A DNA stretch of 64,000 nucleotides from contig NZ_CP021978.1 of assembly GCF_004803895.1 (NCBI RefSeq), positions 124,001 to 188,000 of the forward strand. Reading direction: 5' to 3'. Each line of letters starts with the position of its first letter. Positions within the stretch are counted from its first letter, which is position 1. A program made the translations under genes and the position numbers. Source of the stretch: Streptomyces hawaiiensis. GTDB lineage: Bacteria > Actinomycetota > Actinomycetes > Streptomycetales > Streptomycetaceae. Below the pieces are notes generated by a model, which did not search any database, had not been told where the DNA came from, and was given only the letters and a program-made list of their open reading frames with translations. Shown here in pieces: positions 16,617 through 26,009 of the stretch.

Positions 16617-17474
16617 GGCGCTGTCACGTTGGCTGACGGCGTGAAATGATCTTCGGGTTGATGCTGCTGGAGGGGTGTCCGTGGAGAGCAGGTCGCCGTC
16701 GTACAAAGGGCACCGCTACCCGGTCGAGGTCATCTCTCACTGTGTGGGTGGCTGTACCACCGTTTCCCGCTGTCGTTCCGCGAGGTCGAGGAGCTGATGC
16801 TCGGTCGCGGCGTCGTCGTCTCCTACGAGACGGTCCGCCGCTGGTGTGTGAAGTTCGGCCCGGCCTACGCCTGCGAGTTGCGTCGCCGGCTGCCCCGGCC
16901 CTGGGACAAGTGGCATCTGGACGAGGTCCTCATCAAGATCAACGGTGAGCAGAAGTACCTGTGGCGGGCTGCCGACCAGGACGGGATGGTGCTCGACATC
17001 CTCGTACAGAACCGACGTGACACCGCCGCGGCCAGGCGCTTTTCCGCCGCCTGCTGAAGAACACGGGTGCGGTGCCGCGGGTGGTTGTCACCGACAAGCT
17101 CCGCTCCTACGGCGCGGCCCACAAGAGGTCATGGCTTCCGTGGAGCATCGCTCGCACAAAGCCTGAACAACAGGGCGGAGAACAGCCCTCAGCCGACCCG
17201 GCAATGTGAACGGGCGATGAAGGACTTCGCAGCGTTGGCGCAACCCAGCGGTTCCTGTCCGCATTCAGCGGCATCTCACCCCACTTCCGACCCCGCCGCC
17301 ACCTGATGACGGCCTCCGGCTACCGAGCCGAGATGACCATCCGCTTCACCATCTGGGACCAGATCACCCGCGCCGCCGGCCGGCCCACCACGACCTGAGA
17401 CAGGCCCCGAACCGGGCTCCACCGCGTCCCAACCCACCGCCAAAAACCCACGCACCCAACAACGTGACAACGCC
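16617..17474 (+). mobile_element. IS6-family insertion sequence, transposase frameshifted
   Basis: Fifteen-base inverted repeats GGCGCTGTCACGTTG (16617-16631) and CAACGTGACAACGCC (17460-17474), one mismatch, bound an 858-bp element. The transposase reads HRYPVEVISHCVWLYHRFPL, SFREVEELMLGRGVVVSYET, KWHLDEVLIKING, VVVTDKLRSYGAA and NNRAENS in changing frames, so all three DDE residues can be found but no frame is intact. I see no matching target duplication. A related, 5'-truncated copy is at 43596-44221. Confidence 0.85.
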
Positions 17475-17597
17475 TGCCCACGCCCTCGGGGACCGCGGCC
17501 GGGGCCCTCGTGTCGTTGGCGAGCGGAGTTGTGCCTCCCTCGCCGGGCGATGCGCAGCCACTCGGGTGGCGGACATGGCGGGTGGAAGGGATGAGAG

Positions 17598-17900
17598 GTG
17601 ACATGGACGCTGCCGGAGCCGATGATGACCACCCCCGTGTCCGTGCCCGATCTGCGTCCTGGCTTTGCCGCTGAGTCGAAGTCGGAAGGATTTCGGGCTC
17701 TCGTCTCCGTCGACGCGGGCCAGGTAGTGCTGCGCTCCAGGCACGGCACCGAAATCACGGCCTCATTTTTGGAGGTCGTGGCCGGGACCGTGCAGCTGCC
17801 GGACCCGACCGCGCTGGATGGAGTCATGTGACCTGTGCGGGTGTCTCAGAACCAAGATGTCTCAGGCGGCGCACCCTCTGTAGACGAGGCGCGTTCGCCG
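17598..17900 (+). pseudogene. ATP-dependent DNA ligase N-terminal fragment, copy 1
   Basis: WTLPEPM...VPDLRPGFAAESKSEGFRALVSVD...VQLPDPTALDG matches the start of the LigD-type adenylation domain; the catalytic Lys sits in ESKSEG (usual form ExKxDG). The frame stops at 17831, exactly where an intact ligase reads LDGELVVW. The following 60-70 bases, with two GTGTCTCAG-like repeats, are also found after a second ligase fragment at 59371-59607, which is cut at the same codon. Confidence 0.7.
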
Positions 17901-18227
17901 CCGATGGTTCGGGGAGCCGAAGAAGGAAATAGGCCGCGCTGCCGTCGGCGCGGCACAGATGGCCTGCGCGAATGAAACGGATGCAGCGGGCCGCTGGTGC
18001 GGTCGTGGCTCAGTGGAGGGTGATGCCCTGGGCGGCCCTTCGAGTTCCCAGGAAGCATTCCCGCGCGGTTTCCTGCGCCTGGTGCCGGTGGTGAGTGCGC
18101 AGACGTCAGCCGGCGGTCCCGGGTCGTCGTCTACTCGTGGTCTTTCCCGTACTGCACCCCACGTTGCCCGGATCCTTCTCGAATCACAGGACGCGACCAC
18201 TTGTCATCGACCGACGACCACCGTATG
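17901..18227. other. Non-coding stretch, partly duplicated upstream of the second SDR
   Basis: No gene is recognised. From about 18110 the sequence aligns with 22120-22238 ahead of the paralogous SDR, so the duplication unit included more than 100 bases of upstream DNA. Confidence 0.5.
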
Positions 18228-18260
18228 GTCGTACGAACGTAAGACATACGGACGTAATTC
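18228..18260. promoter_or_regulatory. Putative TetR-type operator of SDR paralogue 1
   Basis: A 33-base dyad containing CGTACGAACGTA and ACATACG, almost the same as 22239-22271; its right arm has decayed (CGTAATTC instead of CGTACGTC). It ends 19 bases before the SDR start. Confidence 0.6.
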
Positions 18261-18279
18261 AAAACCAAGGGAGCTTGTC

Positions 18280-19095
18280 ATGGCGACAACTCGGCCGGTG
18301 GCACTCGTGACAGGTGCGTCCACCGGTATCGGAAAGGCGGCCGCCCTCGCACTCGCCGCAGCGGGTTTCGAGACGGTGGGAACGAGCCGGAAGACGTCGG
18401 GAGCCGACCGTCGCGACGGCGTGACGTTCCTCGCCCTCGACGTGGGCAGCGACGATTCGGTCGCTGCCGCGGTCGAGCAGGTGATCGAGCGGTTCGGGCG
18501 GATCGACGTTCTCGTCAACAACGCGGGCATCGGCTCCTCGGGCGCGTGGGAGGAAAACTCTCTCCCGCAGGCCCAGCGTCTCTTCAACATCAACGTCTTC
18601 GGTGTGATGCGCATGATCAAGGCCGTCCTCCCGCACATGCGCGCCCGGGGAAGCGGGCGCATCATCAACATCTCGTCCGTCCTCGGGTTCCTCCCCGCGC
18701 CCTACATGGCCAACTACTCGGCGTCCAAGCACGCGCTCGAGGGGTACACCGAGTCCCTGGACCACGAGATCCGCGAACACGGGGTCCGGGCCCTCATTGT
18801 CCAGCCGGGCGGTACCAAATCCTCGTTCGAGGCGAACACCGTCGCACCCGACATGCCCATGCAGATCTATGCGGAGCAGCGGCGTATCGCCGACCAGGTG
18901 GCGTTGACGGTCAACGAGGACGGCGACGACCCCGAAACCGTCGCGAAGGCGATCGTCGCGGCCGCCACCGACTCCAAGCCGCAGGTGCGCTACACCGCCG
19001 GCCGCAGCGCCCGGCTCCTCAGCGCGGCGCACCGCATCCTTCCCGCCGGGGTCTTCGACGGACAGATCCGCAAGACCAACAAGCTCCCCGGCTGA
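18280..19095 (+). CDS. SDR-family oxidoreductase, paralogue 1
   Basis: A 271-residue classical SDR: TGASTGIG near residues 11-18, NNAG, catalytic Ser in INISSV and YSASKHALEGY. The late part GVRALIVQPGGTKSSFEAN and the C-terminal ATDSKPQVRYTAGR block are shared with the gene at 22291-23106, also 271 residues. I chose the ATG at 18280 because AAGGGAG precedes it and the duplication of the promoter ends there; the open frame continues upstream without coding character. It is followed by a TetR stump that may have been its repressor. Confidence 0.9.
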   Translation: MATTRPVALVTGASTGIGKAAALALAAAGFETVGTSRKTSGADRRDGVTFLALDVGSDDSVAAAVEQVIERFGRIDVLVNNAGIGSSGAWEENSLPQAQRLFNINVFGVMRMIKAVLPHMRARGSGRIINISSVLGFLPAPYMANYSASKHALEGYTESLDHEIREHGVRALIVQPGGTKSSFEANTVAPDMPMQIYAEQRRIADQVALTVNEDGDDPETVAKAIVAAATDSKPQVRYTAGRSARLLSAAHRILPAGVFDGQIRKTNKLPG

Positions 19096-19202
19096 TCTGC
19101 AGACAGTGAACCGCTCCGATATCGGTGGAGGCTCCGGACTGCCCCGAGGTGGGTGGAGCCGAGTAGCCGTGGACGCCGCCAGGGACGGCATGGTCGGGCA
19201 CT

Positions 19203-19560
19203 GAGCGGCTTCGTGCACATGGCGGCGAACGAGCGGATCGGCGCCCTGTGTCCGATGCTCGCGAAGAACTTTGACCAGGACCACCCCGATCTGTTCGTCG
19301 CACGCGAGCGGCTGATGGAACTGGTCGGGCAAATGATGCAGCGCGCCCGAGAGGCAGGGCAGTTGCGCCCCGATGTGGAGTCCGGCGATCTGATGGTCGC
19401 CGTCAGCCAGCTCACCCGGCCGCTGCCAGGCACCGAGTGCGAGGGCATCGACCGCTTCGTGCACCGTCATCTGCAGATGTTCCTGGACGGTCTGCGGGCA
19501 CCCGCCCGCTCCGTACTGCCCGGATCGGCCGTGACCGTGGAGGACATTCGACGAGCGTGA
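19203..19560 (+). pseudogene. TetR-family regulator, C-terminal half only
   Basis: LFVARERLMELVGQMMQRARE, AGQLRPDVESGDLMVAVSQL and HRHLQMFLDGLRAP are the ligand-binding helices of an actinobacterial TetR repressor. No helix-turn-helix precedes them, and the sequence before 19215 is unrelated. Loss of the DNA-binding domain would leave the two SDR operators without this repressor (inference). Confidence 0.7.
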
Positions 19561-19731
19561 CTGATCCGGTCGGTCAGATCGATGTCGTAACCAGTAACCA
19601 CCTCGTACAACGCTTTCGGCCGTCGACGATGACGAGCCGTCCCTGTCCCTGTCTCGCTGTCTCGATCTTCATCTCCAGCTTTGTCGCTCTGGACTTCTCT
19701 CATCGTTTTTCGCCACGAAGTCCCGAAGCGG

Positions 19732-21268
19732 GTATCCCTGTCTGAAACAGCTCAGGCCACCGCCAAGGCGGCAGACCGACTCCCATTCCAACCGCTGGAA
19801 AGCGCTCAGCTTCATCGCGCTCGCCCAGCTGATGGTCGCGCTGGACGCCACCATCGTGAACATCGCGCTGCCGTCCGCACAGCAGAACCTGGGCATCTCC
19901 GACGGCAACCGCCAGTGGGTCATCACGGCCTACGCCCTGGCCTTCGGCGGTCTGCTGCTCTTCGGCGGCCGCATCGCGGACCGCTGGGGCCGCAAGCGCA
20001 CCTTCGTCGCCGGTCTGATCGGCTTCGCCGCCGCCTCCGCACTCGGCGGCGCGGCCACCAACGAGGCCATGATGCTCGGCGCCCGCGCTCTCCAGGGCGC
20101 GTTCGGCGCACTGCTCGCGCCCGCCGCGCTCTCCCTGCTCGCCGTGACGTTCACGGAGCCCAAGGAGCGCGCCAAGGCGTTCGGCATCTACGGTGCGATC
20201 GCCGGTGGCGGCGGCGCCGTGGGCTTCATCCTCGGCGGCATGCTCACCGAGTACCTCGACTGGCGCTGGACGTTCTTCGTGAACATCCCGTTCGCGGTCG
20301 TCGCGGCCGCGGGCGCGTACTTGGTCATCCGTGAGCCGTCCGGCAGCCGCAACCGCTCGCCGCTCGACATCCCGGCGTCGTTCTGTCCATCCTCGGTCTG
20401 GTTACGCTGGTCTACGCCTTCACCCGCGCCGAGTCCGACGGCTGGGGCGACTCCTCGACGGTCGGCCTGTTCGTCGCCGCGGCGGTGCTGCTCGCCGCGT
20501 TCGTCTTCACCGGGTCCAAGGTCAAGGCCCTGCTGCTGCCGCTGCGTGTCATCACCGAGCGCAACCGCGGAGGCGTCTACCTCTCCCTCGGCCTTGCGAG
20601 CATCGCGTTGTTCGGCCTGTTCCTCTTCCTGACCTACTACCTGCAGCTCGTGCTGGGCTACTCGCCGGTCAAGACCGGCCTCGCCGTCCTGCCATTGATC
20701 GGCGGCCTGATGGTGGGCTCTACGCAGATCGGCACCCGCCTGTTGACCCGGGTTCCCCCGCGCCTGCTGATGGCTCCGGGCTTCCTGGTCGTCGGGACCG
20801 GCATGCTCTTCCTCACCCAGCTGGAGATCGGCACCTCGTACGCCGGTGTCACCCTGCCGGGGCTGGTGCTGCTCGGCCTCGGCATGGGTACGGCGTTCAT
20901 GCCCGCCCTCTCCCTGTCCACGCACGGTGTCGAGCCGCGTGACTCCGGTGTCGCCTCTGCGATGGTCAACACCTCGCAGCAGGTGGGCGGCGCGATCGGT
21001 ACGGCCCTGCTGAACACGATCGCCGCCTCGGCGACGACCGCGTACATCAAGGACCACATCGGCGGTGCCGGTTCCCAGGCCCAGCAGCAGCTGGTCCAGC
21101 TGGAGGGCCGGGTGCACGGGTACCAACGCGATCTGGTTCGCCGTCGGCATCCTCGTGCTCGCCGCGACGATTGCCTTCACCTTCGTCAACACCGGCAAGC
21201 CGGAAGTCGGTCCGGCCTCCGGCGAGGGTGCCGAGGACGAGGCGAAGATCCCGGCGATCGCCCACTGA
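19732..21268 (+). pseudogene. DHA2-family MFS drug transporter, three frameshifts
   Basis: Joined across frames this is a complete 14-helix exporter of about 510 residues: SLSETAQATAKAAD / SHSNRWKALSFIALAQLMVA, motif A GGRIADRWGRKRT, the antiporter motif region, LGLVTLVYAFTRAESDGWGD, GLFLFLTYYLQLVLGYSPVKT, and the end FVNTGKPEVGPASGEGAEDE to the stop at 21268. Frame changes are near 19772, 20375 (one G missing from a G run) and 21120 (two bases missing). The start codon position reads GTA. It is either newly broken or mis-sequenced. A perfect terminator follows at 21378. Confidence 0.85.
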
Positions 21269-21377
21269 CGGCCCGTACACCGGGTACGCGCGGTACTTCG
21301 CGTACTGCGATCACTTCGGGTACTTCCCGTACTTCGTGTACGGCGCGAGGTGGGGACGCCTCGCCGTATGCGATGCA

Positions 21378-21420
21378 GGGTCAGCCCCGGCTCCGAGAGC
21401 GACGGAGCCGGGGCTGACCC
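21378..21420 (+). terminator. Intrinsic terminator of the transporter gene
   Basis: A perfect 18-bp stem (21378-21395 with 21403-21420) and a 7-base loop, 110 bases after the transporter stop. Between them, 21275-21345 holds imperfect TACTTCG/GTACTT repeats of unknown meaning. Confidence 0.8.
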
Positions 21421-21458
21421 GTGTTCGGGCTCCCAGGGCTCGCCATGACAGGCCCTAG

Positions 21459-22100
21459 ATGCAGAGGACCTGCGCGGAGCCGACGGCAGCTCAAGCGGCC
21501 CGAACCGAAGGACATCGGCCTGCAGACCGAAAACGTCCTGACCAACGGCATGCCCTAGCACCTCGCCGCCGCGATCCATTACCAGGTCGACCAACGACGA
21601 GCCGGAAGCGGCTCCTTGATGCGGGCATCGACCTCCGCGGTCCACTTCGCGGCCGCCGGCCAAGAAGCCACCATGAACGCGGCCACCGCATCGCTGCCCT
21701 CACCCACGGTGACCGCGCAGCTTGGGAAGGCACCGCGATCTTCCACGAACTCATCCGCCTCACGTTCGAGGACACCGACCCCCTCACCGCGCTCCCAGAC
21801 ATTCTGGCTCCCCTCCACTCCGACCACCGAGGCCACTACTCCTCCGTACTCGCGCCCGACTGGCACCCCGATCAGGCGAACGAGTTCAACGGTGCCGTCT
21901 GGCCCTGCCTGGCTCCGCTGTCTGGGACCTGCGCGCCACCACCCAGCTTCGAAGATGCGATACGCGCGGCAGGCCGCCCCCCTTGTTTCCTGGCGGTAGG
22001 GGTCTCTTGCGATGCACTCAGGACCGGAGTCTGCGGTTCACCGACGCGGTAGCCAAGCAGGCGTATAGGGAGAAAGTCAGCAAGTTGGCCAAAAGAGGCC
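21459..22100 (+). other. Decayed coding region, family uncertain
   Basis: Fragments look protein-like but no frame is complete: DIGLQTENVLTNGMP with LAAAIHYQVDQ around 21510-21595 resembles an SPFH/band-7 strand, and GTAIFHELIRLTFEDTDPLTA then LPDILAPLHSDHRGHYSSVLA at about 21735-21870 is an unrecognised segment. There are stops and frame changes throughout. Confidence 0.3.
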
Positions 22101-22238
22101 ATGCGCGGAAGGCCAGCCGGCGATTCCGGATCGTCGTCCGCTCCTTTCCCGCATTGCACCCCACTTTTCGGCTTTTCTCAGATCTTTCTCGGATCGCCGG
22201 GCGTGACCACTTGCCATCGACCCGACGACCACTCTATG

Positions 22239-22271
22239 GTCGTACGAACGTAAGACATACGAGCGTACGTC
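22239..22271. promoter_or_regulatory. Putative TetR-type operator of SDR paralogue 2
   Basis: A 33-base dyad symmetric over most positions (outer CGTACG arms, inner CGTA / TACG), ending 19 bases before the SDR start, the same spacing as in paralogue 1. Confidence 0.65.
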
Positions 22272-22290
22272 AAAACCAAGGGAGCTCGGG

Positions 22291-23106
22291 ATGGCGGCAA
22301 CTCGGCCGGTAGTGCTCGTGACAGGTGCCTCATCGGGGGTCGGCAAGGAGACGGCCCGCGCCTTCGCCGCGGCGGGCTTCGAGGTGATCGGAACCGCCCG
22401 CAACACCGCGGGGGTCACCGCGCCCGCCGGGGTGACCTACCTCGGCCTCGACGTGACCAGCGACGAATCGGTCGACTCCGCGGTCAAGCAGGTGATCGAC
22501 CGGTTCGGGCGTATCGACGTCCTGGTCAACAACGCCGGCGTCGGCGCCAACGGCGCCGCCGAGGAGTTCTCCGTCGCCCGGACGCACGAGGTCTTCGACG
22601 TCAACGTCTACGGCATCATGCGGATGACCAAGGCGGTTCTGCCGCACATGCGCACTCAACGGCGCGGACGCGTCATCAACGTCTCCTCCCTCAGCGGATT
22701 CGTCCCCAGCCCGTTCATGGCCATCTACACCTCGACCAAGCACGCGGTCGAGGGCTACTCCGGGTCGATGGACCACGAGGTCCGCGAGCACGGCGTCCGG
22801 ATCCTGCTCGTCGAGCCCGGCCCGATCAACACCCCGTTCGGGGACCACAGCGTGCAGGGCGACACTCCGTTGCCGCTCTACGCGCCGGGACGGCGCACCT
22901 TCGACGAGGTGCTGGCGAAGAACCTCAGCGGCGGCGACGATCCAGCCACCGTGGCCAAGGTGATCGTCGCGGCGGCCACCGACCGGAACCCGAAACTGCG
23001 GCGCACCGCCGGCTCGACGGCCGCCGGCATCAGCGTGTTCCACCGCGTCCTTCCGGCCCGGATCTTCGACCGCATCGTCCGCAGGTTCAACCGGATGCCG
23101 AACTGA
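22291..23106 (+). CDS. SDR-family oxidoreductase, paralogue 2
   Basis: A 271-residue SDR with TGASSGVG at 11-18, NNAG, the INVSSL serine and Tyr-Lys in YTSTKHAVEGY. It is a diverged duplicate of 18280-19095: same length, same promoter and shared C-terminal block (AAATDRNPKLRRTAGSTA). GAGGTGATCG and KVIVAAATDRNPK-like sequence reappear just downstream (23110-23240) as a third, broken copy. Substrate unknown; predicted cytoplasmic NADPH-dependent carbonyl reductase. The ATG at 22291 follows AAGGGAG. Confidence 0.92.
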   Translation: MAATRPVVLVTGASSGVGKETARAFAAAGFEVIGTARNTAGVTAPAGVTYLGLDVTSDESVDSAVKQVIDRFGRIDVLVNNAGVGANGAAEEFSVARTHEVFDVNVYGIMRMTKAVLPHMRTQRRGRVINVSSLSGFVPSPFMAIYTSTKHAVEGYSGSMDHEVREHGVRILLVEPGPINTPFGDHSVQGDTPLPLYAPGRRTFDEVLAKNLSGGDDPATVAKVIVAAATDRNPKLRRTAGSTAAGISVFHRVLPARIFDRIVRRFNRMPN

Positions 23107-23109
23107 CGC

Positions 23110-23247
23110 CCACCTATCGCGTGCCCGAACCCGTCCGAAAACGCCGGCGCGTTTTCGGCGAGGTGATCGCGGATGCGGTGGAGAAGGGCGACGCTCCCGC
23201 CGTCATCCCTTAGGCGATCGTCACCGCGGCCACCGGCGAGAGGCCGA
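23110..23247 (+). pseudogene. C-terminal remnant of a third SDR copy
   Basis: The plus strand reads RVFGEVIADAVEKGDAPAVIP, stop, AIVTAATGERP, matching the SDR C-terminal block (..VAKVIVAAATDRNPK). It runs directly into the SMP-30 gene, showing a deletion junction close to 23240. Confidence 0.5.
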
Positions 23248-24255
23248 GTGGCGGTCACCGCGACGGCGGCCGTCCTGGCCTCGGCGCCGTCCGCGTCCAC
23301 GTCCGCAGGGACGGGACACGCGTATCGCGGCTCCGTGGTCACCGACGTAACGACGGCGGCGACGTTCGACCTCGCGGCCGGCGAGATCCCCGAGAACATC
23401 ACCGCCAACCCCGACGGCTCGGTGACCCTGTCCATGCTCGGCAGCTGCGCGGTGTGCGAGCGCACCCATGGACCGGAGCTGATGCGTATCTCCGCGTCCG
23501 GGGAGCGCACGGTGCTCGTCACCGGGCAGGTGGGTGCGGCGATCAGCGGCAACGCCCGTGGCAGTGACGGCACCGTCTACTACGCGTTGTGGGCCCCGGG
23601 CAACGTGGACCGCAACGGCGTGTACAAGCTGCGCGCGGACGGTACCCCGCAGCGCGTCGCCGCGCTGCCCGCCGACTCGGGCCCCAACGGGCTGGCCGTC
23701 GACGCGGCCGGACGCACCCTTTACATCGCGGACAGTCTCAGGGGCACCATCTGGTCCGTTCCGGTCTCCGGCGGATCGGCGACGCCGTGGCTGACCGACC
23801 CTGCTCTCGCGCCGGTGCCCACCGAAGCCCTGCCGATCGGCGCCAACGGACTCAGGTTCCACAACGGCGCCCTGTGGATCAGCAACTTCAACAAGGGAAC
23901 ACTGCTGCGGAACCCGGTCACCGCCACCGGCACGGCCGGCCCGATCCGCCAGGTCGCGGGCGGCCTGCCCAACATCGACGACCTCAGCTTCCTGACCCCC
24001 CGCTCCGATGTCGTGTTCGCCGCGCAGAACGGCTCCTCCTCGAACAACGGCCCGGACCGGGTCGTGGTCATCTATCCCAACGGCACCTACAAGCCCGTCC
24101 TGACCAGCGCGGACGGCCTTGCCTCTCCCTCCGCCACCGCGGTGCGCGGCGACCGGCTGTACCTCACCGACGGCGGGGTCCCCGAGCCCCACGACCCGAA
24201 AATGCAAACCGCCAGGATCAACTTCCCGGCTCTCCTTGCGGGCGGGGCACACTGA
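23248..24255 (+). CDS. SMP-30/gluconolactonase-like beta-propeller protein, N-terminus possibly altered
   Basis: Repeated propeller strands are clear: ENITANPDGSVTLSMLGSC, GNARGSDGTVYYALWAPGN, SGPNGLAVDAAGRTLYIADS, GANGLRFHNGALWISNFNKG, LASPSATAVRGDRLYLTDGG. This is the SMP-30/LRE-like lactonase fold. The GTG at 23248 (after GAGAGG) gives 335 residues and a short hydrophobic start VTATAAVLASAPSASTSAG that looks like a signal peptide without its basic N-terminus. The upstream SDR scrap suggests the original first codons were lost. If exported it would act outside the cell on a lactone or ester. Confidence 0.78.
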   Translation: MAVTATAAVLASAPSASTSAGTGHAYRGSVVTDVTTAATFDLAAGEIPENITANPDGSVTLSMLGSCAVCERTHGPELMRISASGERTVLVTGQVGAAISGNARGSDGTVYYALWAPGNVDRNGVYKLRADGTPQRVAALPADSGPNGLAVDAAGRTLYIADSLRGTIWSVPVSGGSATPWLTDPALAPVPTEALPIGANGLRFHNGALWISNFNKGTLLRNPVTATGTAGPIRQVAGGLPNIDDLSFLTPRSDVVFAAQNGSSSNNGPDRVVVIYPNGTYKPVLTSADGLASPSATAVRGDRLYLTDGGVPEPHDPKMQTARINFPALLAGGAH

Positions 24256-24309
24256 CCCGACCAGGACGGCAGCCGGGGCACACGCCCCGACTGCCAGGAG
24301 GAACACATC

Positions 24310-24897
24310 GTGCGGTACGCGAAAGAACACAAGCAGGAGACACGGCAGCGGATCATCGCGACGGCCGGCCGCCGGCTCAAGCAGGACGGCATCGACGGCT
24401 CCGGCGTCGCCACGCTCATGAAGGACGCGGGCCTGACCCACGGCACCTTCTACGCCTACTTCGCCTCCAAGGACCACCTCGTCGCCACCGCCGTCGCCGA
24501 CCAGATGCGCGCCCAGCACGAGAACATCGTCGCGCAGGCGGCACCCGGCCGCGCCGGACTCGAACAGATCATCCGCTGGTACTTCTCCCCCGAACAGCGC
24601 GACAGCATCGAGGACGGCTGCCCCAACGCCGCCCTGCTCGACGAGATCGCACGCTCCACGGATCCCACCAAGCAGGCCTACACCGACGGCGCACTGGTCC
24701 TCATCGACGGCTTCGCCGCCCGCCTGGCACCCCACGACCCGCCCTCAGCACGCCTGAAGTCACTCAGCCTCCTCGGCATGATGGCCGGCACCCTGCAACT
24801 CTCCCGCGCCCTCACCGACCGTCAACTCGCCGACCAACTCCTCGAACAGGGCATGCGCAACGCCCTCGCACTACTGGACGCCGAGCAGCACAACTGA
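24310..24897 (+). CDS. TetR/AcrR-family transcriptional regulator
   Basis: A 195-residue regulator starting at a GTG (24310) with AGGAGGAA at good spacing. The helix-turn-helix spans about residues 28-58 (GSGVATLMKDAGLTHGTFYA, YFASKDHL). The C-terminal helices include a cysteine in DGCPNAALLDEIA, common in the AcrR subgroup with a TetR_C_16-like domain. It lies 54 bases after the SMP-30 gene and may be co-transcribed. The target is not evident from nearby palindromes. Confidence 0.92.
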   Translation: MRYAKEHKQETRQRIIATAGRRLKQDGIDGSGVATLMKDAGLTHGTFYAYFASKDHLVATAVADQMRAQHENIVAQAAPGRAGLEQIIRWYFSPEQRDSIEDGCPNAALLDEIARSTDPTKQAYTDGALVLIDGFAARLAPHDPPSARLKSLSLLGMMAGTLQLSRALTDRQLADQLLEQGMRNALALLDAEQHN

Positions 24898-25049
24898 GAC
24901 GCCATCCGCGTACCGATCAGAAGCTGGTCCGGTCGAACAAGGTCGGCGGCTCCCTCGACAACCGCATCCGCGTCACTCTCGACGCCGGCCACCCGCCGGG
25001 TGGCCAGACGATCCCACACCCCTCGATGAGGGGAAAGAACGAGGACCCG

Positions 25050-25656
25050 ATGAGCGCCTTCCATCCCGATCTCAAACGAGGTCGCTTCCTCCCCAATGTG
25101 TCCTACGGACGTCTGTCGTCGCGCATCGTGCGGAGAGTGAAGTGGCGCGCGATCGATCCAGGACCGGACGTCACCGTTCACGACCGTACGAACATCGCCT
25201 TCGCCCGCGAGCTCGGCATCACCGTCGCCGCGGTCCGTTACCGACTGGGGCCGGACCATCCCGCGCCCGCCGCGGTCGAGGACGCCTACGCCGCGCTGCG
25301 CGGACTGGCCGAGCGCGCGGGCGACCTGCACATCGACATCGACCGCATCGCAATCGGCGGTGCCAGCGCAGGCGGCGGAATCGCCGCGGCCCTCGCGCTG
25401 CTCGCCCATGACCGGGCCGAGATCCGCCCGGTGTTCCAACTGCTCCTCTACCCCATGCTGGACGACCGCACGACGACGAGACCCGACCTGGACACCCTCA
25501 GGGTGCGTGTCTGGACGCCCAAGAGCAACCGCTACGGCTGGTCGTCCTACCTCGGCGACGCCGTCGCGGGCCCGGACGTCTCCCCCTACGCGTCGGCACA
25601 ACGTCACCCCGTTCAAGCCGGGTGACGAAGTCTTCGGCATGCTGCCCCGGGCCTGA
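25050..25656 (+). pseudogene. Chimeric remnant: HSL-type esterase joined to a quinone-reductase scrap
   Basis: From the ATG at 25050 the frame reads MSAFHPDLKRGRFLPNVSYG, then jumps from DVTVHD directly to FARELGITVAAVRYRLGPDHP, so the oxyanion HGGG segment of about 50 residues is missing. The nucleophile block RIAIGGASAGGGIAAALALL is intact. The C-terminal catalytic Asp and His are absent. After about 25598, in a neighbouring frame, FKPGDEVFGMLPRA is a typical zinc-alcohol-dehydrogenase/quinone-reductase segment. Two deletions thus fused unrelated genes. Confidence 0.7.
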
Positions 25657-25670
25657 CAGAGACCGGTCCA

Positions 25671-25890
25671 GGCACCCCACCACCACACCGGCACATACCA
25701 GCACGCAAGCAAACTGACCACACCTGACCAACCCTCACTCCACCTGACAAAGCGACAGCTCAGCACACGAGCCAGAACCCCCGCTCCTCCATCACCGAAC
25801 CAGAACCAGCCGGTCTGAAGCCCCCAGTACCACCAACACCAAACTGATCAGCCCAGGCCAACCCACCACCCACTGATCAAAAAAACCGCG
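25671..25890 (+). promoter_or_regulatory. C-rich, G-poor tract, candidate Rho-utilisation region
   Basis: By hand count, 25681-25860 has about 80 C and 28 G on the plus strand, with many CA-rich steps and no hairpin. Such C>G bubbles downstream of genes are where Rho factor loads. It lies right after a broken gene and before convergent genes. No gene is seen from 25657 to 26009. Confidence 0.4.
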
Positions 25891-26009
25891 TGGAGGCAGG
25901 ACCGGAGGTGGGCGTGCTGTTGGCCCAGGACGCAATGGGGTTTGCCGTGGGGTGCCGGATCCGTTCCGCCGGCAACTTCTGACGGGGGATACGCCGTATG
26001 CCCGGCTGG

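Noticed and set aside
16617..17474. IS6 copies at 16.6 and 43.6 kb as a composite transposon
   Set aside because: Both are defective and lie 27 kb apart around unrelated genes, with no shared flank.
21275..21345. TACTTCG/GTACTT repeats considered as operators
   Set aside because: They are irregular, follow a stop codon and show no dyad; noted only with the terminator.
20188..21663. 491-codon minus-strand frame
   Set aside because: Antisense to the DHA2 transporter, whose helices and motifs are clear despite frameshifts.
23589..25625. 678-codon plus-strand frame
   Set aside because: Its first two thirds are out-of-frame readings of the SMP-30 and TetR genes; only 25050-25625 shows real homology.
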